Assembly: GCA_965248995.1 (NCBI GenBank)
Contig: CBDFKY010000019.1
Coordinates: 1 to 51,857 of the forward strand
Reading direction: 5' to 3'
From: CBDFKY01 sp965248995
Lineage (GTDB): Bacteria > Pseudomonadota > Alphaproteobacteria > Rickettsiales > UBA998
Length of the DNA: 51,857 nucleotides
Made by a program: the position numbers and the translations under genes. Shown here in pieces: positions 9,527 to 17,711 of this stretch (position 1 is the stretch's first letter; each line of letters begins with the position of its first letter). The notes under the pieces were generated by a model. The model worked only from the letters and a program-made list of their open reading frames with translations. It was not told the DNA's origin and did not search any database.

Positions 9527-10016
9527 TCAAGATTCCGAAATACGTGGCATAGATAATAAAGACGCTTCTCTTCACAATGTAAATCTGCAGGCGAAGCACA
9601 TCATTTGGGGATGATAATCAAAAAATATTACACGGTAGATACTTACAATCGTAATATACACTTAGAACCAGTCACGTAAACCTTTTTAGGCTAGCGAAAA
9701 TGGTTGATTTGCGAGACTCGAAGCGCAGTGTAATTAAGGTACATGAGCATCGAATCGCAGTAAATTGACCGTTTGCAGGTGCATAAAAGGGTTTACGTGA
9801 CTGGTTCTTAGATATTGTTATATTTAACAAATTGATTGTTCTAATACAGAAAATTAAGTTTTAACTATAAATAGTAATATTAATTAACTTTAACTAAATC
9901 CTCCATAAAATAAATAATGACAATCTATTTAAAGGCATTTCATAACGCCTAATCAATAGATTACACTACTGTTAACGCAGCAAAGTTCATTTCGTTTATT
10001 CCAATGAGAAAATACC
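9527..10016. other. AT-rich gene-free stretch containing a MITE-like element
   Basis: About 490 bases without a credible gene. The centre (9663-9810) is the inverted-repeat element annotated separately. The rest is low-complexity AT-rich sequence with no recognisable tRNA, terminator or riboswitch. The stretch marks the left edge of the insertion-rich island that runs to about 15.7 kb. Confidence 0.6.
9663..9810. mobile_element. MITE-like non-autonomous element, ~148 bp
   Basis: The ends are inverted repeats: the left end reads GAACCAGTCACGTAAACC (from 9665) and the right end (to about 9807) is its reverse complement, with one extra base nearby. Both ends are flanked by TA (9663-9664 and 9809-9810), which looks like a target duplication. 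The interior has a second imperfect palindrome around 'GCGAGACTCGAAGCGCAG' and has no coding potential. Only one copy is in this window, and its ends do not match those of the IS630 copies nearby. Confidence 0.65.
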
Positions 10017-10610
10017 ATGCGTCATATGTTTAGCCTTTGGATTACTGCTGCTACTCTGGCTATAACCACCGGAGCAGGAGCTGCATTTGCACAGGATAAA
10101 GTTCCAACCTGTTCTTTTGCAAGAGACTGGCATCAGGAAGTCGTTAGAGGAAACTCTAAGGACGGCAGAGAATTCTGGGGGAAGTTCGTATCAGTTGTCA
10201 CCCGATATACTGGCGATTTTGATAAACCTGAATGCATTTGGGGAGATGCTAATTCTGATATATAGTGTTTCCGAATAATTTTCGTACGAAAATTTTCGGT
10301 TAAAAACACTATAAATTATATGGTTATAGTCATTTTATCCGATTAAAACCGTACGGTTTTTAATCGGAATGACTATAGTAGACGCTCTCGGAAGAGATAC
10401 AAACTCGTTTGATGAGTCGGAACTCGTACTGGAAACGCTCGCAACAAGTGCAAAACGTCGTGGCTTCACTGTTGAAACCCGCGACTGCGATGGAGACGGC
10501 AAACCTGACCAAGCATGGTTTATCAATAAAACCAATGGGAGCATGACACTCCTGACGGTTGGATCCGAATCTCACAAGATGCATATCGGTGCAGAAGGGA
10601 GCGGATATTA
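10017..10610 (+). pseudogene. Small secreted protein gene split by a double-hairpin element and capped by IS630
   Basis: The frame starts at ATG 10017 with a clear signal peptide ('MRHMFSLWITAATLAITT', then 'GAGAAFAQ' ending in an Ala-rich cleavage site). It stops at TAG 10263, whose bases belong to an inserted 113-bp element. Removing the element plus one TA (10261-10375) joins the frames exactly ('...GDANSDI-VDALGRDTNS...'). At the other end IS630 sits in the stop codon: removing it restores TAA right after 'GAEGSGY'. The rebuilt gene is 160 codons. The protein contains 'DCDGDGKPD', an EF-hand- or dockerin-like acidic loop, which hints at calcium binding. I recognise no family. Both insertions seem recent because the flanking frames are still open. 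Confidence 0.75.
10263..10375. mobile_element. Double-hairpin mobile element, copy A (113 bp)
   Basis: Two palindromes lie side by side: 10263-10311 (centre TTTTCGTACGAAAA) and about 10326-10375 (centre AACCGTACGGTT), separated by a short AT linker. Each can fold into a stem of about 22 base pairs with few mismatches. The outer ends are also related (TAGTGTTTCCG and, reversed, TAGTCATTCCG). TA flanks both sides (10261-10262, 10376-10377). It interrupts a signal-peptide gene. A second copy at 45450-45563 differs at only about five positions, so this is a mobile repeat and not a local hairpin. Confidence 0.8.
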
Positions 10611-11496
10611 TACCCAATTCAATAATTATCCGTATGTTTGAATGAGAAGATTGAGGGATATTTCTGGTGTGTAGGATCGGTATCGTTTGATGGTGCCGAA
10701 ACGTTTTTCGATAGGATTGAGATCGGGAGAATAGGGAGGCAGGAACAATAGCGTTGCCTGTCGTTGCTGAATAAGCTGTTGTGTTAAAGTAGATTTATGG
10801 AAGGTGGCGTTGTCCATAATGACAACGCTGTTAGGGGTAAGATGCGGGCAGAGTTCCTGCTCTAGCCAAGCATTAAAAACGGCAGTGTTGCAGGTACCCT
10901 GAAAGAGGAAGGGGGCAAGCATTTGCTTGCCGCACAAGGCTGCCAGGAAACTGGTGCGGGGTCTGCGCTGCCCGCTGCGTTGCCCATGCACACGCTTGCC
11001 TTTTCGGGCGAAGCCATGCGTGCGTTCGGCGGTGGGTGCGAAGGCGCTTTCATCGACATACACAAACTGCTTGCCCTGCATCCGGTAACGCCACCAGCGC
11101 TTGAGGTACGCTTTGCGTTTCTCGTTGTCGCTTTCTTTATACGTCCAGGTTTTTTTTACGACTGATGTTCAACCGCTTCAGCGCATAGCAGATCGTACTC
11201 GGCCTTACCCCAAAGTGTACCGCCAGTTCCTTACCCATTACCTCAGGTTGACATTCCACCGCCTGTTGCAGTGCTTCCATGTCCAGTTTATGCGCCTTGC
11301 GCGGACCCGGTTTCTTCGCTTCCAACCGATCACGCGTGATCCAATCAAACACACACCCATGGTGTACCCCAAACCGACGGGCAGCTTCCGCCTTACTTCC
11401 ACCGCCCCTGACATACGCAACAACGCGACGCCGTAAATCCATGCTATGACTCATCATAACATAATACAATCATCCGTGTAAATTTTGAATTAACTA
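10611..11496 (-). mobile_element. IS630-family insertion sequence, copy 1 (886 bp)
   Basis: Comparing the two copies defines the element: identical sequence runs for about 890 bases and then diverges on both sides. Ends are short imperfect inverted repeats (TACCCAATTCAA on the left; TAGTTAATTCAA on the right, read inward). A TA dinucleotide flanks both sides (10609-10610 and 11497-11498) and the rebuilt target is TTAA, consistent with the TA duplication of the IS630/mariner group. It contains two transposase frames on the minus strand. It differs from copy 2 by one base that I can see (M versus I in orfA). Confidence 0.92.
10626..11469 (-). CDS. IS630 transposase, orfA/orfB joined by a shift at an A8 run (copy 1)
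   Basis: OrfA (11137-11469) supplies the helix-turn-helix region: 'SMDLRRRVVAYVRGGGSKAE', 'AARRFGVHHGCVFDWITRD'. OrfB supplies the DDE catalytic domain: 'FVYVDESAF' (first Asp), 'VVIMDNATFHKS' (second Asp), 'SPDLNPIEKRFGTIKR' (Glu). OrfA ends '...SRKKNLDV'. The coding run A8 (11150-11157 as T8 on the plus strand) allows a shift by one base to '...RKKTWTYKESDNEKRKAYL', which leads straight into orfB. The same structure is in copy 2, so it is inherited, either as frameshift or slippage expression or as a dead ancestor. Some start uncertainty exists at 'MYYVMMSHSM'. Confidence 0.88.
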
Positions 11497-11498
11497 TA

Positions 11499-11662
11499 AA
11501 TCCTACGGATTGCTTTGTTACTTATGAAGATATCATAAATAACGAAGCATTTTTTTGCTTTCATTTCCTTTGCTTTCATTGCTTAAAATATTTTGAAACC
11601 GTATTATGTCGGTTTGATCAACCGTTGCATATTATGCCCGCTCCAGATCTGAGCTCGATGAA
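11499..11662. other. AT-rich stretch right of IS630 copy 1
   Basis: About 160 bases with no gene. It is the original 3' flank of the small secreted-protein gene. It contains a short palindrome around 'TTATGAAGATATCATAA' but no T-tract terminator. Confidence 0.4.
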
Positions 11663-12534
11663 TCAAAAACTCCGAAACCCGTCCCTCGCCTGCACGGTAA
11701 TGTCATGATGGACGCGCACGCCTTGCGATTTATCCGGCAGCGCAAACGGAATCAAATCACGGGTGACCAGTTCCTTTACGACATCCGGCAGACGGCGGTA
11801 AGCCGGATCTTCCTCGTTGCCGCTCTGGCCCGAAAAATATAAGGTAGTGGTGAGCGGAGCGCGCAATGCCGGGTGACTGATGCGGATATTAATGGAAGGC
11901 GCCTGATGCGGGAGTGCTCCTGGAACCACGGTTTCAAACAGATATTCCCCGCGATTGTCCGTCTCCACCTGCCCTGCCCCGGCGAAGGTCTGGTAAGGGT
12001 TGGAAAGCGTTCCCGCCGCACGTACCGGACATTTCCCTTGTCGTCGGCCTGCCAGATTTCTACCCGCGCTTCCCGCAGCGGCACGCAGGCGGCGTCGAAC
12101 ACCCGCCCTGTCAGATACAGCCGTACCCCGTCCGCGAAAATGGATTTTCCTTCCGGGCGGGCCAGCATGTTGGAGGTGGGAATATTTTCCCTGCCCGGAT
12201 AGCCTATGCGCCCTAAAGCGGGGGTGGCAACACAATGCGAAGCATACCGGTCCCCGGCCACGGCGGCCGGAGCATGCTCCACGTCCGCTCCCAGATTCGA
12301 GGTTTCCAGTGGCAAGGGAACGGCAGGCGCCGTCGACGGGGTGGGCATGACGGGCGGTGGTGCGGGCTGGGTAACACGCACAGCCGGAATGTCTACGTTC
12401 TGATGCGGCGCAGGCTGTCCGCCCTTCTCGCGCAGCGCTGCCTCGTAAGGGAAAACGATCGTGGAGGCATACCCCTCACATCCTTCCATGACGAAAAAAA
12501 TACCGATAAACAGAAAAAAGGCGATACGTATCAT
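11663..12534 (-). pseudogene. Intradiol-dioxygenase-like secreted protein, frameshifted and lacking the iron-binding histidines
   Basis: Two minus-strand frames together make about 290 residues of one protein. The first (12534 to about 12012) has a hydrophobic N-terminus, a Pro-rich linker, then 'LTGRVFDAACVPLREARVEIWQADDKGNV', cited here for its intradiol-fold match. The second continues 'NPYQTFAGAGQVETDNRGEYLFETV' and '...RAPLTTTLYFSG'. The frame changes at about 12010-12014, where one base seems to be missing. True intradiol dioxygenases end their core with an 'HIH' iron motif, but here the equivalent is 'INIRI', so catalysis is unlikely even if the frame is repaired. A binding or structural envelope role is possible. 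Confidence 0.65.
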
Positions 12535-12626
12535 GGCACTGTTTTACCTCATGGTTATTGCATACGCTACCATAAAGCGTTTTTCACAGGCCAGATTATG
12601 ACAAGGCGCCAGGGAGCCATGCAAAT

Positions 12627-13826
12627 TCATCCAAATGCCGCGCTCAGATCCGCAATCAGGTCGTCCGCATGCTCCAGCCCGACGGACAGACGCAGTAACC
12701 CCGGCGAAATTCCCACTTCCGAGCGCGCCGCTTCCGTCATGTTGGCATGGGTAGTGGTAGCGGGATGCGTCACCAGACTTTTGGCGTCACCCAGGTTATT
12801 GGAGATATCGATCAGTTGCAGGGCGTTAAGCACCGCGAAAGCCGCCGCCTTACCACCGGCCACTTCGAACGCGATCATGCTGCCGCCGTTCGTCATCTGA
12901 CGCCTGGCGATGTCGTATTGCGGATGGGACGGCAGATGCGGATACATGACCCGCGCCACGCCCCTATGGCCGTCCAGAAAACCTGCTATTTTCAGCGCAT
13001 TACCGCAATGCCGCTCCATGCGCAGGCTGTAGGTTTCCAGACTTTTCAGGATCACCCAGGCGTTGAACGGGCTGAGCGCCGGGCCGGTATGGCGGTGAAA
13101 CGGCGTCACGACCTCCTTGATAAATGCCTCGGAACCGAGAATCGCGCCGCCGAGCGTCCGCCCCTGCCCGTCCATATGCTTGGTGGTGGAATAGACGATC
13201 ACGTCCGCGCCGAGAGCTAAGGGCGACTGCACCCCGCACCCGGCCAGGATGTTATCGACGATCAGCATGGCTCCGCGCGCCTTGCATTTATTGGCGATCA
13301 TGGCGATGTCCACCACTTCCAGCGTCGGATTGGCGGGCGATTCGATGAAGACCGCTTTCGTGTTGGCACGAAACGTTTCGTCCCATGCGGCGTCCTTCGT
13401 CCCGTCGATGAACGAAACTTCAATGCCGAAGCGCGGGCAGATATCGTTCAGGATATAATGACAGGAACCGAACAGCACGCGATGCGCCACCACGTGATCC
13501 CCGGCCCGCATATGGCACATCAGCGAGGCGAACACCGCCGCCATGCCGCTCCCCATGACGGCGCAGGCGGGCGCGCCTTCCATCAGGGCCAGCCGCTCTT
13601 CCAGCATATGCAGCGTCGGGTTGAGGTAGCGGGAATAGACATAGCCCGGTGCAACGCCGTTGAAACGGCTCTCCGCCGTTTCCGCATCGTCATAGCAGAA
13701 ACCCGAATTGAGGAAGATCGCTTCGGAGGTTTCCCCGAACTCGCTGCGCTTCGTGCCGCCCCTTACGGCGATGGTATCGGGATGCCAGTGGGCGGCGAGA
13801 GTAGCGTTGTCTGTGTTACGTTTCAT
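12627..13826 (-). CDS. metZ: O-succinylhomoserine sulfhydrylase
   Basis: This 399-residue PLP enzyme makes homocysteine from O-succinylhomoserine and sulfide. Seen are 'HPDTIAVRGGTKRSEFGETSEA', cited for the MetZ-like N-terminus, 'YVYSRYLNPTLHMLEERLA', 'GSGMAAVFASLM', and the PLP lysine in 'YSTTKHMDGQGRTLGG'. The 'HMDGQGR' wording separates MetZ from cystathionine gamma-lyase, which has 'YLNGHSD' as in the gene at 2-3 kb. Length is normal. With the transsulfuration pair at 2-5.6 kb the cell appears to have both routes to homocysteine/cystathionine. A regulatory site upstream was not recognised. Confidence 0.9.
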   Translation of the reverse strand: MKRNTDNATLAAHWHPDTIAVRGGTKRSEFGETSEAIFLNSGFCYDDAETAESRFNGVAPGYVYSRYLNPTLHMLEERLALMEGAPACAVMGSGMAAVFASLMCHMRAGDHVVAHRVLFGSCHYILNDICPRFGIEVSFIDGTKDAAWDETFRANTKAVFIESPANPTLEVVDIAMIANKCKARGAMLIVDNILAGCGVQSPLALGADVIVYSTTKHMDGQGRTLGGAILGSEAFIKEVVTPFHRHTGPALSPFNAWVILKSLETYSLRMERHCGNALKIAGFLDGHRGVARVMYPHLPSHPQYDIARRQMTNGGSMIAFEVAGGKAAAFAVLNALQLIDISNNLGDAKSLVTHPATTTHANMTEAARSEVGISPGLLRLSVGLEHADDLIADLSAAFG

Positions 13827-13919
13827 AAAATCTTTAAGAGGTTCAAAAGAAATAAAATTGTAATATTTGAGTGATAGTATGAAGAATTGAGAAAACAGTT
13901 ACGTGGGAGACCAGCTTAT

Positions 13920-14276
13920 ATGGTCACAGCATCCGAAATTACGCAAGGAGCTTTAACGGGCACACCGGCTGCATCGCAATTAAATATCACCCAGGAAGAC
14001 AAGCAAAAGGTAGCGGGAGCCGCCCTACTTGGAACTGGCGCAGCCGCCTCTCAAGCTGCAGCGAAGACCGCCGAAAATGCAGCGGAAAAACTCGATGGTC
14101 GCGTAAACCATATCATGGGACAAGCCACGCAAATGGCTGCGAGCGGTGATTTTTTGTCCCATCCGCAGGAACAAAGAAATATAGGCGGACAGCTGTTAGC
14201 CGATTTAACGGGCACAACGGAAAAAGAAAACGATTCGGCGCTCGCTTCCGCATTCGCTAAAGAGCTCGCATACTAG
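13920..14276 (+). CDS. Hypothetical Ala-rich protein
   Basis: I do not recognise this protein (118 residues from ATG 13920; the frame is open from 13887). It is rich in Ala, Gln and Thr, with a helical centre ('KVAGAALLGTGAAASQAAAKT', cited for composition) and no signal peptide. It resembles in composition the other unknown proteins in this window at 14441 and 17712. After the stop, a second frame reads 'REQQHQQQVAHLEKSW' before stopping, so the original gene may have been longer and shifted near 14271. Confidence 0.45.
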   Translation: MVTASEITQGALTGTPAASQLNITQEDKQKVAGAALLGTGAAASQAAAKTAENAAEKLDGRVNHIMGQATQMAASGDFLSHPQEQRNIGGQLLADLTGTTEKENDSALASAFAKELAY

Positions 14277-14753
14277 GGAGCAACAACATCAACAGCAGGT
14301 TGCGCATCTGGAAAAAAGCTGGGCGGCGCGTTGCAGCGCAGGAGGTGATCTGGCTCCGGGTGCTTCACGTGGCCGTCCTGGCCCCTGATCATCAGCGAGA
14401 CAATGAGATTTTATCATCAGCAGGATAGGGAGATTTTTATATGTCTACATTCATGGAAAGAAAAATTCGAGCCATCAGAAGCCGCTCCCGCCGGCAAAAG
14501 CTTAGTAGAAAAAATAGCGGATGAACGGGAAAGAGCGCCTTTGGTTGAAGAATTGAAGCCAGCGTATTCCGCTGTTTTGACTGCGAGCGATGCGGATCTC
14601 GCATCGCACGGAGACACTTTCACCAGTACCATTAAACAAGCGATCGGAAACCTGTCCGACTTGGTTTCTCGGCAAGGCTATGTACTGGGTGAACACACCG
14701 TACGCTTAGAGAAAGACCAGTCCGTCGCTGCAAAGCAAGCCATATCAGCTTTA

Positions 14754-15639
14754 TACCCAATTCAATAATTATCCGTATGTTTGAATGAGAAGATTGAGGG
14801 ATATTTCTGGTGTGTAGGATCGGTATCGTTTGATGGTGCCGAAACGTTTTTCGATAGGATTGAGATCGGGAGAATAGGGAGGCAGGAACAATAGCGTTGC
14901 CTGTCGTTGCTGAATAAGCTGTTGTGTTAAAGTAGATTTATGGAAGGTGGCGTTGTCCATAATGACAACGCTGTTAGGGGTAAGATGCGGGCAGAGTTCC
15001 TGCTCTAGCCAAGCATTAAAAACGGCAGTGTTGCAGGTACCCTGAAAGAGGAAGGGGGCAAGCATTTGCTTGCCGCACAAGGCTGCCAGGAAACTGGTGC
15101 GGGGTCTGCGCTGCCCGCTGCGTTGCCCATGCACACGCTTGCCTTTTCGGGCGAAGCCATGCGTGCGTTCGGCGGTGGGTGCGAAGGCGCTTTCATCGAC
15201 ATACACAAACTGCTTGCCCTGCATCCGGTAACGCCACCAGCGCTTGAGGTACGCTTTGCGTTTCTCGTTGTCGCTTTCTTTATACGTCCAGGTTTTTTTT
15301 ACGACTGATGTTCAACCGCTTCAGCGCATAGCAGATCGTACTCGGCCTTACCCCAAAGTGTACCGCCAGTTCCTTACCCATTACCTCAGGTTGACATTCC
15401 ACCGCCTGTTGCAGTGCTTCTATGTCCAGTTTATGCGCCTTGCGCGGACCCGGTTTCTTCGCTTCCAACCGATCACGCGTGATCCAATCAAACACACACC
15501 CATGGTGTACCCCAAACCGACGGGCAGCTTCCGCCTTACTTCCACCGCCCCTGACATACGCAACAACGCGACGCCGTAAATCCATGCTATGACTCATCAT
15601 AACATAATACAATCATCCGTGTAAATTTTGAATTAACTA
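14754..15639 (-). mobile_element. IS630-family insertion sequence, copy 2 (886 bp)
   Basis: Nearly identical to the copy 4143 bases to the left and in the same orientation. TA flanks it at 14752-14753 and 15640-15641, and the rebuilt target is again TTAA ('GCTT-TA-ACTG'). The only difference I found by eye is one base in orfA (Met to Ile). Two direct copies 4.1 kb apart make a potential composite transposon or a deletion substrate; the segment between them contains the intradiol-like gene, metZ and a hypothetical gene. Confidence 0.92.
14769..15612 (-). CDS. IS630 transposase, orfA/orfB joined by a shift at an A8 run (copy 2)
   Basis: Same arrangement as in copy 1: orfA 15280-15612 with the helix-turn-helix region, orfB from about 15224 to 14769 with the DDE residues, and the A8 slippage run at 15293-15300. 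OrfA carries Ile where copy 1 has Met in 'KLDIEALQQ'. Nothing else distinguishes the two, so if one is active the other probably is too. Confidence 0.88.
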
Positions 15640-15753
15640 TAACTGAAACACAACGCAGAAACCTGGAGCAGGAAGCGGATGGGCTTAGAATGTCCTTTTT
15701 ACCCGGAGACTTGATTCCAAGCACCATAAATCATGGCCAGGGCAGACGATAAC

Positions 15754-16641
15754 TTAGAGCGATGATTCCTTTTTTTGCACAGCTTTTTCCACCGCATTCG
15801 ACGGCGGAAACGTCTCACAATGCGGGCAATGCTCGCCGTGGACATAAAGCTCCGATTTCAGATCCCGCGCAGTAAGGGAATGCCCGCACGCCGGGCAGGC
15901 GGCCACGCTTTCATCCACCACCATGCCGTGCTTGACGGCGATGCGCTCGTCGAACACGTAGCACGACCCTTCCCACAAGCTATCAGCTTGCGCCACCTGT
16001 TCAAGATAATTCAGGATACCGCCTTGGAGATGATAGACCTCCGCGTAACCCTGCTCCTTCAGCCAGGCGGTATATTTCTCACAACGTATCCCTCCGGTGC
16101 AGAAGGTGGCGATCGGCCGGTCCTTCGGCAGGTTCAGCACTTCCAGCGACTCGGCGGGCAGCTGGTTGAAGTTGCGCGTTCCCGGATCGACCGCTCCTTT
16201 GAACGTGCCGATATGGGTTTCATAGACGTTACGGGTATCGAGCACGATCACGTCATCCCGCGCGATCAGCGCGTTCCAGTCCTTCGGCGCGACATACATT
16301 CCCACAGCGGACATATCCTTCACCTCCGCACCCAGCTTGATCAGCGAGGGTTTCACTTTCACCTTCGCTTTCGTAAACGGCTGGAAGGCGGAAACGCTGA
16401 CGCGCTGTGAAAACTCGCAACCCAGTATGTTTTTCACGGCACGTATACAGGCCTGCAGCGATGCGCTTTCGCCGGCGATCGTCGCGTTGATCCCCTCCGT
16501 GGCCAGAATGATCGTGCCTTTCACTTCATGCTTGTGCATGGAGGCCACCAACGCTTTCTGGTGACGTATCAGCAGCGCGCTTTCCACAGGAAAAAACGCG
16601 TAGAACGTGGAAACGTCGTAGGTGATAGCTGATTCGGTCAT
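15754..16641 (-). CDS. trhO: tRNA uridine(34) hydroxylase TrhO (rhodanese-like)
   Basis: This 295-residue protein matches the TrhO/YceA family, which hydroxylates uridine 34 of some tRNAs to 5-hydroxyuridine. Seen are the N-terminal acylphosphatase-like part ('VKGTIILATEGINATIAG'), the rhodanese domain 'VIVLDTRNVYETHIGTFKGA', the active-site loop 'CTGGIRCEK', and a C-terminal Cys-rich tail ('CPACGHSL', 'HCPHCE') typical of longer members. It lies downstream of queC on the same strand. Both act on tRNA wobble bases, so shared transcription would make sense, but a perfect hairpin (16699-16726) sits between them. Confidence 0.92.
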   Translation of the reverse strand: MTESAITYDVSTFYAFFPVESALLIRHQKALVASMHKHEVKGTIILATEGINATIAGESASLQACIRAVKNILGCEFSQRVSVSAFQPFTKAKVKVKPSLIKLGAEVKDMSAVGMYVAPKDWNALIARDDVIVLDTRNVYETHIGTFKGAVDPGTRNFNQLPAESLEVLNLPKDRPIATFCTGGIRCEKYTAWLKEQGYAEVYHLQGGILNYLEQVAQADSLWEGSCYVFDERIAVKHGMVVDESVAACPACGHSLTARDLKSELYVHGEHCPHCETFPPSNAVEKAVQKKESSL

Positions 16642-16698
16642 GGGAAAATATTATATTTTTTGATTATAAATTGGTACTGTCATTTCGCTTACGCGGCC

Positions 16699-16726
16699 CG
16701 TCATTCCCGCACTTGCGGGAATGACG
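16699..16726. repeat. Minimal palindromic repeat, 12-bp arms
   Basis: The sequence CGTCATTCCCGC is followed by a four-base loop and its exact reverse complement. The arm matches the start of the larger palindrome inside valS (30345-30415), so this is a short member of the same dispersed family. There is no T-tract, so it is a poor intrinsic terminator, though it may stabilise RNA ends between queC and trhO. Confidence 0.8.
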
Positions 16727-16745
16727 GCGAAACATTTCCTCATTA

Positions 16746-17414
16746 TCACATGTCTCCTGCTTCCGCAAACCCCTTCGCGCGCAGGCGGCAGGAATGGCAG
16801 GTGCCGCACGGTACGCCTTGTGGCGACGGATCGTAGCAGGAAATGGTCATGGCGTAATCCACGCCGAGCGACCTGCCGAGTCGGATGATTTCCGCCTTCG
16901 TCATGTGGATCAGCGGCGTATGGACGGTGATATGCCGCCCCTGCTCCAGCCCGTAGGCGGTGGCCAGGTTCGCCATCGCCTCATATGCGGCGATGAATTC
17001 CGGGCGGCAGTCGGGATACCCGCTGTAATCCACCGCGTTGACGCCGATGAACAGGTCGTACGCACCAAGCACCTCCGCCCACGCCAGCGCGAAGGAAAGG
17101 AAAATCGTATTGCGCGCCGGAACATATGTCACCGGTATCTCGGTGCCGATCTCCTCCACGGACCCCACTTTAGGCACGGAAAGATCCGCCGTCAGCGCCG
17201 AGCCTCCGAAAAGCCGCAGATCGATTTCCGCGATTTTATGCTCCGCTGCCCCCAGCGTGGACGCCACCATCCGGGCCGCGTCCAGTTCCACCCCGTGTCG
17301 CTGCCCGTAAGCGAAGCTCAGGGCATAACACCGGTACCCCTGCGCTTTCACGTACGCCAGCACGGTAGCGGAATCAAGTCCGCCGCTCAGTAATATCACC
17401 GCTTTTTTGTCCAT
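16746..17414 (-). CDS. queC: 7-cyano-7-deazaguanine synthase
   Basis: QueC, 222 residues, converts 7-carboxy-7-deazaguanine to preQ0 with ATP and ammonia in the queuosine pathway. Seen are the PP-loop 'LLSGGLDSATVLAY', 'YGQRHGVELDAA', 'YVPARNTIFLS', 'GVNAVDYSGYPDCRPEF', and the zinc site 'CGTCHSCRLR' near the C-terminus. Length is normal. No queD or queE is adjacent. The ATG at 17414 has no strong ribosome-binding site but gives the standard N-terminus. Confidence 0.95.
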   Translation of the reverse strand: MDKKAVILLSGGLDSATVLAYVKAQGYRCYALSFAYGQRHGVELDAARMVASTLGAAEHKIAEIDLRLFGGSALTADLSVPKVGSVEEIGTEIPVTYVPARNTIFLSFALAWAEVLGAYDLFIGVNAVDYSGYPDCRPEFIAAYEAMANLATAYGLEQGRHITVHTPLIHMTKAEIIRLGRSLGVDYAMTISCYDPSPQGVPCGTCHSCRLRAKGFAEAGDM

Positions 17415-17711
17415 AGATATGGTTTAAAGGACGTAGCGTTCACTGTCAGGTAAAATCAAAGAGGCGATAGCTTTTTACTGAAATCAGGCCTATACTATAG
17501 ATTCAACTATAATAAATACCGTACAAGAACAGATAGAGCTGTCTTACCAATCATTAATCTTCAGAAATTGCTTTCACTTGGTGAATATTGAGTAATGAGG
17601 CTTATTTGTCATGCAATTGCAAAGCAGGGTTCATCAAAATGACATATTGCCTGCGTATGATGAAAATATAAACTGAAACCACGACATATATTTAAGAGTG
17701 AGATTGATACT
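17415..17711. other. AT-rich divergent intergenic region
   Basis: About 300 bases between divergent queC and the 901-residue gene. It is AT-rich and would hold both promoters. I could not pick out a preQ1 riboswitch or a convincing -35/-10 pair. Confidence 0.5.

Larger units (their letters stand above)
14441..15752 (+). pseudogene. Hypothetical gene interrupted by IS630 copy 2
   Basis: AGGATAGGGAG lies just upstream of ATG 14441, and the frame reads 'MSTFMERK'. A shift at the A5 run 14461-14465 leads into the long open frame 'FEPSEAAPAGKSLVEKIADE' and on to '...AAKQAISAL'. IS630 copy 2 then interrupts it. Deleting the IS and one TA reconnects the same frame: '...AISAL-TETQRNLEQEADG...' up to TAA at 15750-15752. 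Rebuilt, it is about 140 residues, helical and charged, with no family that I recognise. The exact restoration shows that the insertion is recent and clean. The A5 shift is less certain; an in-frame ATG at 14403 exists but has no good ribosome-binding site. Confidence 0.6.

Noticed and set aside
10611..15639. Shared ends between the IS630 copies and the double-hairpin element, which would make the latter its MITE
   Set aside because: Only the terminal TAG and an A/T-rich look are shared; inner end sequences differ.
16699..16726. Hairpin after queC as an intrinsic terminator
   Set aside because: No T-tract follows on either strand, and the arm sequence belongs to the dispersed repeat family.
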